A DNA stretch of 64,000 nt from Phytophthora hibernalis (GCA_012656075.1 JAAKBF010000266.1:228639-292638); one strand, 5' to 3'; counted from the first letter of the stretch, positions 9,354 to 19,974 are shown. Numbers and translations are program-made. Notes: generated from the letters alone by a model not told the origin.

Positions 9354-11184
9354 ATGGCGAGAGGAGCGAAGTCAGCGGTACCAGCAACGCCGATGAAGTC
9401 GAGCGGAGGGCGTCCCGAGGGTTCGGTGCGGTCCGGTCCAACACTCGCGACCCCAAGTAATTTGTAGTCGATCAACGAGCGTTCGGACAGCTTCGACGAG
9501 CGGATCGCGGTTTCGAAGCCGCTACCGTCTCAGCGAGACGTAGCGGAGGGGTGAGTCGCTCACGCGAAACCCCACCGAGAAGTTGAACGAAGTGGCTGGT
9601 CCTGAACCAGCTCACGAGGACAACAAATGGACTCGGCGATCTCCGATCGCTGACGATGACCGAGGACGCGAGTTCTCGGTCGACCGGCAGTCGGCCTCCA
9701 GTTAATGGGGACACTCCGACTGCCAACAAGGTTTTGGGAAGATGCATGGAGGTGATGATGATGAAGAGCAAGTGGATGCGGGCCTTTGCGGCAAAATCAA
9801 TTCGAAAGCTGTGTGGATGGAACTCGGGGCAGAATTAGTTGTCCCAGTGGAATCGTGGAGCGTCCAGCAGGTGGTCGAGGACACAGTGCAACTGTTCCGC
9901 GCTTTGGGCCGTGAGCCTCAAGCACTCCCCACCGAGGCCGACCTTCAAGGTTGGTCGATCGAAGACACCGCGCTATCTTTGCGCAAGTGGAAACAGAAGC
10001 TTCGGACGGTTTTCGAGGTGCCTAAGCCGGGCTCTAACCGCCAGACTAGCCGCCCACGCACGACGGGGCGGGATCCATTAAGAATCCCGCTACCGACAAC
10101 CCGGGCGTGGTCGGGACGGGTGTGTTTTCGGCGAAGGGGACCGCTTCGGCGTATTTTAAAGATTAGCACCATGGTACCGCCTCGGTCAGCGGACGGTACC
10201 GAGCGGTTGGAAAAGGCTTCGAGTACACGGACCGCTCCGACGGTGGGCCGAAGTACAGGTCGGACGACGAACCGACGCTTCGATGCGCACGATGACTCCT
10301 CGAACGACGACTCAGTCGACGTGGAAGACCAAGGGGTGACGTGACCGGAGAATGGGCACACCAAATCCGAGAGCTTAGCTCGATGGAGAACGAGAATTCC
10401 ACACCGAGGCTTGAAATCGCCACGCACGCACCTCCCGTTGGGTAACATCAAGCCCTATCTCGGCCTCCGAGACAAGAGTGAGAAGTCGATGCAATGGCTC
10501 CGAGCCTTCATCTATGAGATGAAGGGAATGCACACGCCACCGAATGAATGGTGCATGGCGTTCGAGCTGAGCCTCCAAGATGGCGCCCTGCATTGGTACC
10601 GACAACTCCCGATGAAGACGAGACGAACGTGGAAATTGTTGAGTGATGCGTTCATCAAGTACTACTGTTCCCAATTTAATCAATCGGCGAAAGCGCGGTA
10701 CTACTCGGCGAGACGTGAAGAGAAGGAGCATGTTTGCGACTATCTGAACCGGCTAAATGGCTATGCCAGGAACGCCGGGGTGCAATTTGAGCACGGCGGT
10801 CGTGAGGCCAAGATCACGTTGAACACTTTCTCGATACGTGCGAAGACCGAGCCTTGGAAGAACATCTGTGCCACGTGCGGGTCAAGAATATTCACGACCT
10901 GGAAGATATGATAAATGACATCCCAAAATAACCAATACCCGCACGACCGAGACAACCGATGTCATGGCGGACGCGATGGTCGCCGCCATTATGGCCCGTG
11001 TGCTGCATGTGGTGGGCTCACGCACTCTGCACACTATTGTTTCAAGAGGTGCAAGACGTGCAAGCAAGTCCACGACGCGGGAAAGTTCGAAGCATTCAAT
11101 GAGCTAGCGTCTCTTCTGAAGGCGAAGGTGGAGAAGAAAGACCCTCGCCAGAACTTCAATAATTGGTCTATGGGAGTCATTTAA
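9354..11184 (+). pseudogene. Gag polyprotein, gypsy G2
   Basis: It starts at MARGAKSAVPATPMKSSGG; the same start is seen at 57565 in G3. Stops and shifts occur after 9467 and near 9700. The 9742-10344 frame holds the N-terminal GWSIEDTALSLRKWKQKL block and ends DVEDQGVT-stop. The capsid core lies in the next frame: LPLGNIKPYLGLRD in G3 (broken here at 10434), then WLRAFIYEMKG, then ALHWYRQLPMKTRRTWKLLSDAF (10490-10660), a retrotransposon Gag domain. A CX2CX4HX4C knuckle (CAACGGLTHSAHYC) is at about 11006-11047. The second knuckle (CKTCKQVHDAGKF) has lost its last cysteine to Phe. Gag would package element RNA in virus-like particles; this copy cannot. Confidence 0.8.
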
Positions 11185-11212
11185 ACTAGGCAGCGCGCCA
11201 ACTGAAACTGGG

Positions 11213-11557
11213 TTGGTCCCAATCGGGCTGCCACAGTTAGCCGAGTCTGCGCTGGACGCCGACTATTTGTTTGCGTTCACTGGTTCGTGCAAACGGCCTG
11301 ATGACTTGAATATGGATTATGTGAAATCGACGGAAAATGGAGAAGAGAGGGACGCAAGCCTCGGTGAGAGTAAAGTGAATGTGGAATGTGCGAAGGAAGC
11401 TGCTGGTACGGTTACCGAGGCTTCAATCTCGAGTATGGCTGTGACCGAGCATAAGCCCCGAAGTCTCGGCCAGGCAATCAAGTTGTTGTCTGGGGAGAGG
11501 ATGGGGTGGTGGTCGTCCCAGCGCTACGATAAGTGGAAGATACAGGACCCAACGTAG
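11213..11557 (+). pseudogene. Gag-Pol junction region, gypsy G2
   Basis: The frame PIGLPQLAESALDADYLFAF to KPRSLGQAIKLLSGERMGW is shared with G3 (59930-60200). In G3 it leads into an aspartic protease with LLDTGANVSVIS. In G2 the protease is missing: the sequence jumps at about 11560 to the linker before reverse transcriptase. No catalytic residues are present. Confidence 0.6.
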
Positions 11558-11559
11558 TG

Positions 11560-12660
11560 AACCCGAAGGCCACGTCCGAGCAACAACGAGCTTTGATCGG
11601 CGTGTTAAATCAACCTGAACAGATCATGATTTCGAGCGGAAACGCTCTACCACCAGCCAACTATGGCGTGGTATGTGATATCGACGTACAGCGGCATCTT
11701 CCTATTAAACAGGGAGCTCGGCGTACACCGCTGAAACATCTGAAGAAACTATACGAGTTACTGAAAGGCTTGTTGAAAGATCGGTTGGTAGCGTTCTCAG
11801 ACAGCCGTGAGCATCCCCGATTGTGATCGTGTTGAAGAAGAACGGCATTGATATTCGTCTGTGCATCGATTACAAGATGGTGAACGCAATCACCGCGACT
11901 ATGGAGTATGCCATGCCACGTCGATGATTTGTTGACGGACCTGTAGGCCTACCTGTGGTTCTGCTCCTTAGATGCAGCTAGCGGATTCTGGGCAATAATG
12001 ATGACGATGAGAGCTCGGAAAATCTCGGCCTTCGTTTGTGCACTCGGCCACTTTGAGTGGCTGTGTATGCCGTTTGGTTTGAAGAACGCACCGATGCTTT
12101 ATCAACGAATGATTGATAACGCTCTATGGTGGTCGCTCAGCCCAAGGGTGGTTGGAACCAGTTCTCTGAGTTGATGCGGGCGGCTGAAACGCCCGCTGAA
12201 GCAACAAGAACAGGGGTGACCGACGCTTCTGCACGATTGTCCGAGGTCTCGACTCCTTTTCCGACCAAGTTCGACTCCGACCGCGCGTCCTCGGTGACGC
12301 TCGACGCTGCGACCCAACTGGTGAATAGCCCTGTAGCGGATATGTTCTCCACAGCGGAGGCAGATGAATCCTCATTGGTGCCAGTGTTCGATCGGCGGTC
12401 GTTCGTGGACGATATTTGTTTTGGGTCCGAGACGTTTGACTCTTGTCTAGCTACCCTGGACCGACTGCTCCAACGGTTCGCTGAGTGTCGGATCAGTGTT
12501 AGTTTCACGGAGAGCATTTTCGTACAAGGCCGCGTGGATTTTCTGTCGCATGCAGTGTCAGTCGACGGCATACAGGCTGATCCGAAGAAGTTGAAGATAG
12601 TGACGGAGTTGCCGTTCCCGTATCGAAGAAAGGCATGCAGTCGTTCCTCGGTGCGTTGAA
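11560..12660 (+). pseudogene. Reverse transcriptase, gypsy G2
   Basis: Linker: ARRTPLKHLKKLYELLKGLLKDRL (11718-11790). Palm: VIVLKKNGIDIRLCIDYKMVNAI (11825-11895), then LWFCSLDAASGFWAI (about 11951-11995, first catalytic Asp in LDAASG). Active site: SFVDDICFG near 12401-12427, the family's form of YxDD. Between MIDNALW and the active site sits an extra, poorly conserved segment of about 80 residues (12126-12390) also present in G3. The thumb region follows (VDFLSHAVSVDGIQADPKKL). At least four frameshifts interrupt the gene, for example near 11820 and 12115. Confidence 0.8.
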
Positions 12661-13269
12661 CTATTACAGCAGATTCATACTAGACTTTGCAGTCTACGGG
12701 GCTACCCTGTACCAACTCAAGGATGAGGACTTTACACCAGCAAGGAATCCATCCGCGGCTCACCGAAGTTTCGCGGTTCTACAACAGAAGGTGGCAGACG
12801 CGCCGATACTACGGCACTTCGACCGAGCCAAAGAGGTGCACGTGACGTTATTTGCTAACGAGTGGGCTCTGAGTTCCACTCTGATGCAGTATCATGACGA
12901 CAAGTTACACCCGGTGCGGTTCTGCGGTCGTGTATTGAAGGATGCAGAGATGAATTACCACCCGGCCGAGAAGGAGGTGTTCGCCTTGTTGTTACTGTTG
13001 AAAGTGTGTTACACCCAGATGGTCGGACGAACTATCCATGTCTACACTCGGTTCTCGACACTGGAGTGGGTACATAAGTCGAAGACATTGTTCGGTCGTA
13101 CGACCCACTTCGCGGTCATGTTGTCCCCGTGGCATCTGAAGGTCAACCGAGTCAAGGAACGTGATTGTGCTTTCGCTCAGCTACTACAAGCTGGGCTTAC
13201 CAGCTTTTTTGAGCTGGAAGACGCGTTAGCGCCGGTGACCCCAATGTCACGGGATCACCGACTGCTCGA
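12635..13269 (+). CDS. RT connection and first (degenerate) RNase H domain, G2
   Basis: MQSFLGALNYYSRFILDFA is the standard Ty3/gypsy segment between RT and RNase H. The domain VHVTLFANEWALSSTLMQYH aligns where active Ty3 RNase H reads TDAS..GxxLxQ, but no Asp is present. NYHPAEKEVFALLLLLK keeps the glutamate. IHVYTRFSTLEWV, where TDHxxLxW is expected, has no Asp. G3 shows the same substitutions, so the first RNase H is probably only structural in this lineage. The frame is open to 13324, overlapping the next domain by about 55 bases. Confidence 0.75.
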
Positions 13270-14148
13270 ATGGACCCACACTTACTTTACGCACGCCTAC
13301 CGAGGAATTACAACGACGTGGTGATGTCTTTTGATGGCTCAGCCAACACGAAGAAGAATGGCGGGTATGGTAGTTGCTCCTGGATATTATGGAAATTACC
13401 GGAATGGACGGTAGTGACGGCTGCCAGGGCTTACCTCGAGACCACCACAGTAAACCTCGTTGAGTACGCAGGTAAGAACAATGGTGTCTTGACTGCGTTG
13501 GAGCACGGCACCGGGGATTTAATTGTGGTGGGAGACTCGAGACTCGCAATCCAGCAGTCCCTAGGGGTGATGGCCTGTCGGAAGGAAACTCTGATGGCCC
13601 AACTCAACCACCACCGAGAACTCACAGTCAAGTTTCGGTCCGTGAAATATCTCCACGTGATCTGGGAGGTCAATGCAGCTGCAGACTCGTTAGCTACAGA
13701 AGCTCTCAACAGCAAACAGTCAAGCGAAGTTTCGACCGAAACCAGGAAAACAGAGTTAATCGAGTTCAACCGAATCGATGAAGTCATCTACGAGCCTTCG
13801 CCAGAGGTCGCCACGCCAACACTCGGTGAAGCGGCCACCGACGGGAGAGCGTCGGTCAACTTAGCCCAGACTCGTGTGTCCCGCCAAGCACCCTGTAACA
13901 AATCGTTTTTCGATTTTGTGAGGGAAGTTCCGGATTACATAACTGTCACAACCACCCGTCGACAAGAGAGAGCACAGAAGAAGCGTGTCCGGTTGGCGAA
14001 TGATCCCTCGGTGATGGGCCAGGATGACACAACACGACGAGACGAAGCAGATGAGGTAGCCTCAGAGACTCAGAACGAAGCGGAAACCGAGCTACCAATG
14101 ACCGAGGCAAGAGTCAGAGCACCAAATGCAAACGAGACGACCCGGTAA
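13270..14148 (+). CDS. Second RNase H domain and linker, gypsy G2
   Basis: An intact 292-codon frame. MSFDGSANTKKNGGYGSCSW carries the first catalytic Asp, LVEYAGKNNGV the Glu, VVGDSRLAIQQSLG the second Asp, and VNAAADSLATEAL the final Asp. This D-E-D-D set is the layout of stand-alone (archaeal or type-I-like) RNases H rather than the usual Ty3 domain. An additional RNase H of this kind is known in plant Tat elements and reported in oomycete LTR elements. It should degrade the RNA strand during cDNA synthesis. A charged linker (EADEVASETQNEAETELP) leads to integrase. No frameshift was seen. Confidence 0.8.
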   Translation: MDPHLLYARLPRNYNDVVMSFDGSANTKKNGGYGSCSWILWKLPEWTVVTAARAYLETTTVNLVEYAGKNNGVLTALEHGTGDLIVVGDSRLAIQQSLGVMACRKETLMAQLNHHRELTVKFRSVKYLHVIWEVNAAADSLATEALNSKQSSEVSTETRKTELIEFNRIDEVIYEPSPEVATPTLGEAATDGRASVNLAQTRVSRQAPCNKSFFDFVREVPDYITVTTTRRQERAQKKRVRLANDPSVMGQDDTTRRDEADEVASETQNEAETELPMTEARVRAPNANETTR

Positions 14149-14149
14149 C

Positions 14150-15335
14150 CATTCAAGAAGAGCGAAGGCGGAGGATTTCCGCTCCCCAGGACGAGGAGCT
14201 GAGGTGGTCCAACCTCAAGGCCATTCTCCGAGGCGAGGAAGCTAGCCTGAGTTACAGTGCGGCGAGAGATGCATGGAAAATGGCCGACAAGTTTGCGCTA
14301 AGCGAGGACGGTGTGCTGTTTATTATCGGAGCGAACCGTCGGTGGACTAACGAAAACCAAGAGGAGACCAAGATGCGACTGGTGGTACCCACAACGATGA
14401 TTCATGAAGTATTACAGAGCTGCCATGACTTGTTGGAAGGTGGCCACCAAGGTATCGGTCAAACATACCACCGAGCGAAAATAGACTATTATTGGATTAG
14501 ACTGTCCGCAGACGTTGAGCGGCATGTGCAGTCCTGCCCAGACTGCAGCTCGAGCAAAAGTCGACCGCAGATCAGAGGGTACTCTCCAAATTCCGCGCTG
14601 CTACTGTTTCAATGCTCGTTCACAGGCTTCGTTATGGAGAAGGCCATGTCAGATACAACCGCATTAAAAGTTGCTCAGGCGTTCCAAGAGTGTGTCTACC
14701 GAAGGTTCGGAGTGCCAACGATGATTCGTCATGACCGAGACCCTCGGTTCATGAGCGAGGTTTTCCAAGCATTTGCTAAGATGATGTAATCTCGGTCAAG
14801 GGCCACGTTGAGTTATCACCCACAAGCAAACGGGCAGCAGGAACGATCAGTCAAGACCGTCAAGTAGTCAGTGCGAGTGTATGCGGAAGAACCGCTGCAA
14901 CAAGACTGGGACGAGATCGCCGAACGACTTGTCTTCGCCATTAACAACTCTCAGGACGGCACTCGGAAGGATACTCCGTTCTACCTCGTTCATGGGTGGA
15001 ATGCTCGGTCTACGCTGCGAGCAATGTCGTCGTCGCTAAAACGAGGATCCCGAGGGCAAACCGATGCAATATCATGGCGCCGAGAAGTGAACCGACAACA
15101 CGAAATTGCATGGAAAATGGCGATGGAGTACCAGAAGGTCGAGAAGGCTCGGAGAACCCGCGAGCACAACGAGTCGCTTAACCGACGTGAAGCAGCAGCG
15201 GTACCGAGGATTCCAGCGAATGACGGCGAGAACATAGTAGCACCAAATCGCGACGGGTCAGAGGTACCATTGGAGGTCGAAAGACAGGGGACAACGACGG
15301 AAACCGATGGGAACGAAACCTCGGACACCGAGTAG
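14150..15335 (+). pseudogene. Integrase, gypsy G2 (catalytic core deleted in part)
   Basis: The N-terminal zinc-binding H-H-C-C domain is clear: SCHDLLEGGHQGIGQTYHRA, then VERHVQSCPDCSS (14420-14555). Directly afterwards GYSPNSALLLFQCSFTGFV shows a deletion that removed the first catalytic Asp block. RFGVPTMIRHDRDPRFMSEVF (14702-14765) holds the second Asp. Stops at 14787 and 14866 flank the third motif, LSYHPQANGQQERSVKT. The C-terminal helical part QQDWDEIAERLVFAINNSQD follows to 15335. The enzyme that would insert cDNA into chromosomes is therefore non-functional in this copy. Confidence 0.8.
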
Positions 15336-15404
15336 GAAGAGACTGAGGCATCTCCTGAAGCTACTGAAGAAGCACCGAGGTCTCTATTCAAGGCTGGGGG
15401 CAGG

Positions 15405-15917
15405 GTGTGGCTCTACATGGAACGCGTGAAACCAGGATTGCCCAAGAAGCTAGCACACCGATGGCACGGGCCATTCCGGGTCAAGAAGAAGGTTGAAGAG
15501 TTCGCGTATGAGCTAGAGCTACCGGATCGAAGTGGTTATCGGTTCTACCCAGTGGTGCATGTCTCACGGCTCAAGGCGGTGAACGAATATGGCGATCGAC
15601 CGAGGAGTCGGCTGACATCTGAGGTGACCGAGGATACGAGGATTGATTTTAACGAGGAGGTGTTGCCGGAGGATAGCTGGGAACCTGACAGAGTGGCAGG
15701 CGAATACGAAGTGGAGGCTATTCTGGACGACCACTCACCGCTAACGACGAGCACCAATCGAGCTATCAGAGAGTTCAAGGTGAAGTGGATCGGACATGAC
15801 GAGCCTACCTGGGAAACAGCATCGAACTTGTCGTGCGGCGGGTTGCTTTACGATTATTTGCGAACTCGACGCAGCGAACGACGACTCCAGATGGTTCAGG
15901 TGGCCGACGAGGATTAG
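15405..15917 (+). CDS. Integrase C-terminal domain plus chromodomain, G2
   Basis: The first 65 residues (KKLAHRWHGPFRVKKKVEEF, then YPVVHVSRLKAVNEY) are the SH3-like integrase C-terminal module with the GPF motif. YEVEAILDDHSPLTTSTNRA, then REFKVKWIGHDEPTWE (about residues 101-136), is a chromodomain with two core aromatics (Y, W) in place. The tail LSCGGLLYDYLRTRRSERRL is shared with G1. The frame is open, but it is separated from the rest of pol by a TAG at 15333-15335. Chromodomains tether integration complexes to modified histones in chromoviruses. Confidence 0.8.
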   Translation: MWLYMERVKPGLPKKLAHRWHGPFRVKKKVEEFAYELELPDRSGYRFYPVVHVSRLKAVNEYGDRPRSRLTSEVTEDTRIDFNEEVLPEDSWEPDRVAGEYEVEAILDDHSPLTTSTNRAIREFKVKWIGHDEPTWETASNLSCGGLLYDYLRTRRSERRLQMVQVADED

Positions 15918-15945
15918 CTCGGAACGCTACCGAAGATTGAACTGC

Positions 15946-16100
15946 CTACGGGGTGGGTACAGCCCGTAGAAGCAGAGGAAATGTGAGACTGTACCAGAAT
16001 GAAAGTCACTTACCATCGAACGGCCAAGTCTCCTAGAAGGCTCGGTTTTCTGGATGAGACGTGACGAGAAAACTGCCTACGGGGATTATGCAGCCCGTAG
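15946..16100 (+). repeat. Two direct copies of a CTACGGG...CCCGTAG hairpin
   Basis: CTACGGG (15946-15952) pairs with CCCGTAG (15963-15969). The same 7-bp stem with a similar 10-base loop recurs at 16077-16083 and 16094-16100. A third half-site, CTACGGGG, follows near 16218. They sit between the end of pol and the 3' end of the antisense gene. A convergent-transcription terminator or RNA signal is possible but unproven. Confidence 0.6.
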
Positions 16101-18694
16101 TGCCAGACGAAGATGACTACTGTATTAAATGTGTATATGTGTATGCGAAGTGATCTCTTTCGAGATGAACTTGGATTGAATGGGATTACTCTGGACGAAC
16201 TACACCTACGATTGACTACGGGGTTCGGACGGTGTCAGAGAAGTTGGGCGAAGGAATAACGAAACAGAAAGGCACGCGACCGAGATCTAGATGTCGGCAG
16301 TAGAAGCAATGTTGGCCAGTACGTCCCAGTTGAATGATGAACCACACGCTGATCCGGTAGCAGCCGCAGGCGCAGCAGCTGGAGTCGCTAAACCCTCGGC
16401 TGTGCCTTCCTCCTTCTCTTCATTGTCGGAAGATCCTGGAGGAGCAGCCATCGAAGCTTGAGCTACCCATGTAGATATGACCGAGGCTTGTGACAACGAC
16501 GGATCCACCATGATTCCTGAAATTGCCTCCGCCTTGGTCATACCACGAGGCACGAACAAAGGCACCGGAAGGGTTGCATGGCGCGAACGTCGTGTTGAAC
16601 GGATGGCTGGAAGGTGCGACCACCCAACAGCTCCGCCAGAACTGGCGCGAATCCAGGGTGGCGAGCTCACCAACCCAGTCCTCGGACGTCGGAGCCCACT
16701 CGATCACCTCGAACGAGTATTGAAGGTAGCTGGGCTCCAACAAACTCTCGGTCTGCGCTTCACGAGGCTTGCCGGGGCTCTCGACGCATCACTCCCAGCA
16801 CCGATACACCATTTTCTGGCGTAAGTGGTCTGCCAGGAGATTCCGAGCTTTGTTGTACTCGGCCCAGGCGGCACGAAGCGCGACGACCGAGGGAGCACCA
16901 GCGGCAAGCCTCTGAGCCATGCTCCGAAGGTATTCTTCGACCACAGCAACTTGAACCCAGTGGCGGCGCTCCCACAGTGCTAGACCAAGGTCTGCCTTCT
17001 CGGTCCGGTCCGTGGAAATGCCCTGAAATTGGCGCCACAGCTTGATGGACCGGGCCAGACAGGTGGCACGGGTCGAAATCTTGGCGCCAAGCGGGTACTG
17101 GTCAATGGTGAAGCAACACGGCCTTTTCGGCATCTTTAAACGCATTTGCTGCCAGGAATGGACAGGATTGGTCCAATCCGCCATGGCCTAGATGCCAGCC
17201 ATCGATCACGGGGACTCGACACCTTTGGCAATAGGCGGAGTCAGGCTACTGTTGTGAATCTGACACCAGGCCGCTTGTGCACCCGGTGCAACAAACTCAA
17301 GCGTCAAATACGGCCCGGCCATCAGAGCGAGGTGCTGTGACGGTGTTCCTGGCGCAGTAGGCACCACCGGCGCGAAAGTGCTTGGTTCGGTACCGGGGAC
17401 CGTGGAGAGCGTGGCCGTCACTTGAGTGGGCGACCGACTGAGTCCCGACCGAGATCCCGGTGGGCGACCTTGAGCAGCAGCAGGAGGAGACAGCGAACCA
17501 TCGGTAGGCCCGCAATCGATCCAGCAGTGGCCGATGATGCTGCAGGGGCAGTGACCGAGGGCACCGCCGGCACGAATGGAGCACTGGAGGTCAAAACTGC
17601 TGCCGGAGGAGCTGACGTCACCACTGACGACACTGACGACGTGGCCGAAGACGACGACACGAAAGCAGCTGCCGCGATTAGGCCAGATAGAGCCGGTGGA
17701 ACCTGTGAAGACACAACCGAGGCAGCTGGTGGAGCAGCGGCTGACGTAGCTGAAGATGGTACGAGAGCCGCTGATTCGGCCGAGGACTGGGGTGCAGACA
17801 CCGACTGCGGTACTACCGGATCCTGGGAGGCCGCAGATGACAAGTCTGGACCGATAATGAAATCGTCCGAAGCCTCCAGGGTCTCCAATTCCAACTTCGA
17901 TCGCAATGATGCCAGCACCGAGGCGCTTCGAGACGGGTGGTCATCGCGGCGAGGTGGCGAAACCAACGCCGACAAGAATGGCCCGGACGTAGGAACCGCA
18001 GCCGCCGAAGCCACGGTGTCGCCCCATCCCTCGACAAGTCAACGGCTTCGGCAGGAGGGTGAGGTACCGAGGGCCCATGGCAGGCGTATGCGTGGGCGAT
18101 GGCAACGGAGGACTCAGCGGAGACCCTACAAGAGGCGATAGCGACGGCGGCATCGGCGATGAACCGACCGAGGGGCTCGGTGGCGATTCTGCAGGTGGCG
18201 ATGGCGGTGGCGGACCACCCAGGAAGCTCGGTGACGACAGGGCAGGAGGTTCAGCCGCCTGGGGAGGTGGTGACGAGCTGGCCGAGGGTCTGGACGTGTA
18301 CCCTTGAGCTGGGGCACCCAAACTTCTGGACACACGACACAACCGCTTGCTGGCAGGAAGGGTGTCGGCTTCGACGGACCCGATGGGACTTGCGGAGCGC
18401 GCGTCGGCGTTGCCTGCGATGGCAGATCTGGCGATGCTTGCTGCCGGAGACGCTTGCGCCGATTCCGTCGACGTTGGGACAACGACGCAATGAGTGCCAG
18501 GTCGTCCGAATCCTCGGAGGCGTCACCAGCAACTGACGATGCCTTCGCCGAAGGTTTAGACTCCGAGTCCGAGTCTTTGGGGTCTTGGTCGCTGCCTTCC
18601 GAAGTCTCTGAAGACGCACTCCGACTGCGCTTCGAGGTGACGCTCGGAGGCGCGAGGTCGAGCAACTCCCAGTCGATGTCGTCCGCAGTGATAC

Positions 18695-18746
18695 CTGAGC
18701 GAGGGTAAGAAGAGCTTTAGAAGAAGAAGAGACGAGCAGAACGTAC
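18695..18746 (-). other. Intron 2 of the antisense gene
   Basis: On the minus strand the donor is G|GTACGTTC, followed by a TCTTCTTCTTCT-type tract and acceptor CGCTCAG|GTATC, 52 nt. Removal joins ELNVDTLVLASA to GITADDIDWELLDL in frame, whereas reading through changes the frame into an Arg-rich run. Confidence 0.6.
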
Positions 18747-19773
18747 CAGCAGAAGCAAGAACTAATGTGTCAACATTGAGCTCGTGGATAGCAGCGTGGT
18801 GACGCAGAATGGAGTTCGCCCGTTTCAAGCTCGCGACTTGAGCTTCGAAGGATTGAACTTGAGGAGGGACTGCACCGACCAAGGCTTGGTCGGAGGCCTC
18901 GAGGGCAGCCCGATGCTTGGCCACCTGCTCCGTATAGGCCACCAAGCCAGCCTTGAAACGCTCGCGATCCGGCTGGAGAAGTCGCAGCGTCGATGCTACC
19001 GAAGCCTCGGTCGTGGTCGCGCGAGCAGCCCACAGCCCCACGATGCAGTCGTGGTCGGCGATGACGGCGTTGGCCTGGCGCAGGTGCGTGGCGGTCTGTT
19101 CGTGCTCGTCCTTGAGAGCGATGTAAGACTGGCGGAGGTTATCCAGAGAGTGACAAGTACGGCTCTCATCGCTCGAAGCCTGGGTGCAGACACTCGAACT
19201 TCGCATGTTCTTGCATCTCTGCTTGAAGCCGGTCCTCGGTGTCGGCGATTCGAGCCTTGAGCTCTGCCACCTCGTTACGTAGGTCGACGACGAGCTCGGC
19301 TTCACCCGGAGGAAGTTGGGCGGCAGCCACGGCAGCTTCAAAACCTCACTGAGGTCTGTGGCGCGCTCCATATGGCTGTCGAGCGACGAATCGACTCGCC
19401 GAGATCACTGACGGGCCGCACCAACCACGAGCTGAACCTACTGGAAAGACTTTGCTCAACCAGAGCAGAGACCGAAGGCTCGGTCGAGGCAACCGGAGGA
19501 GGAGCGACGCCGGAGGTGTCAGTCTGACACCCCACCGAGGCGAGGCGTGTCCTGGGCGCCCAAGGGTCCTGAGACCGCCGCGGGTGTGCCGCGAAGCAGG
19601 TATGCCAGGACTGGCGAGGCGTTGAGCGACGAAGAAGACGTGGGGAGCGACAAACCCTTGGCTGCACCACCGGCAGCCGGCGGAGAACCAGCAGAATGTT
19701 GTGGAGGCGGGACCGAGGTCACAGCAGAGCTGGGAACGTCGGCCGGAGCATCGGCAGTCCCTTGCGATCGTAC

Positions 19774-19851
19774 CTGATGTACAGAGGCAAGATGGAACGA
19801 ATAGTTAGAAGATGCACAGGATGTTGAGATGATCAAGGTGGAGAAGCTTAC
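19774..19851 (-). other. Intron 1 of the antisense gene
   Basis: On the minus strand the donor is GAG|GTAAGC and the acceptor CATCAG|GTACG, 78 nt long. Exon 1 is exactly 24 codons, so phase 0 is kept and the next exon reads VRSQGTADAPADVPSS in frame. A pyrimidine-rich tract precedes the acceptor. Confidence 0.65.
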
Positions 19852-19974
19852 CTCGTCGCCCGGGGCGATCGCACGGAGAGCGGCAGCGGTGATGTCGCTG
19901 AGAAGACGCGACGGATGAGCCATGCCGCTAAGATGTGAGTCGCTATGATGCGCACAACTAGTGGGAGTTAGTGT

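Larger units (their letters stand above)
16287..19923 (-). pseudogene. Antisense multi-exon gene of gypsy G2
   Basis: It starts MAHPSRLLSDITAAALRAIA at 19923. Two GT-AG introns (19851-19774, 18746-18695) fit the frame. In order the protein has a Ser/Pro/Ala-rich region, a coiled coil (AELVVDLRNEVAELKARIAD and AALEASDQALVGAVPPQVQS, with helix between), an acidic-Ser region (GITADDIDWELLDLAPP onward), a long Pro/Ser-rich stretch with CVVCPEVWVPQLKG, an Ala/Ser/Val-rich stretch (17418-18014), and a more conserved block (16789-17184: LALWERRHWVQVAVVEEYLR, then WAEYNKARNLLADHLR). It ends near 16287. Several single-base shifts break it. Transcription would start in or next to the 3' LTR. I recognise no enzymatic family. 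A remnant at 4763-5260 in G1 shows it is an old part of this lineage. Confidence 0.65.

Noticed and set aside
17422..18141. 239-codon plus-strand ORF rich in Ala, Asp, Thr and Gly
   Set aside because: It mirrors the Ser/Ala/Val-rich exon of the antisense gene. Codon-biased GC-rich DNA leaves the opposite strand open.
16287..19923. Antisense gene as an independent host gene captured by G2 alone
   Set aside because: A matching remnant in G1 at the same position makes it a lineage component rather than a one-off capture, although the ultimate source may be a host gene.
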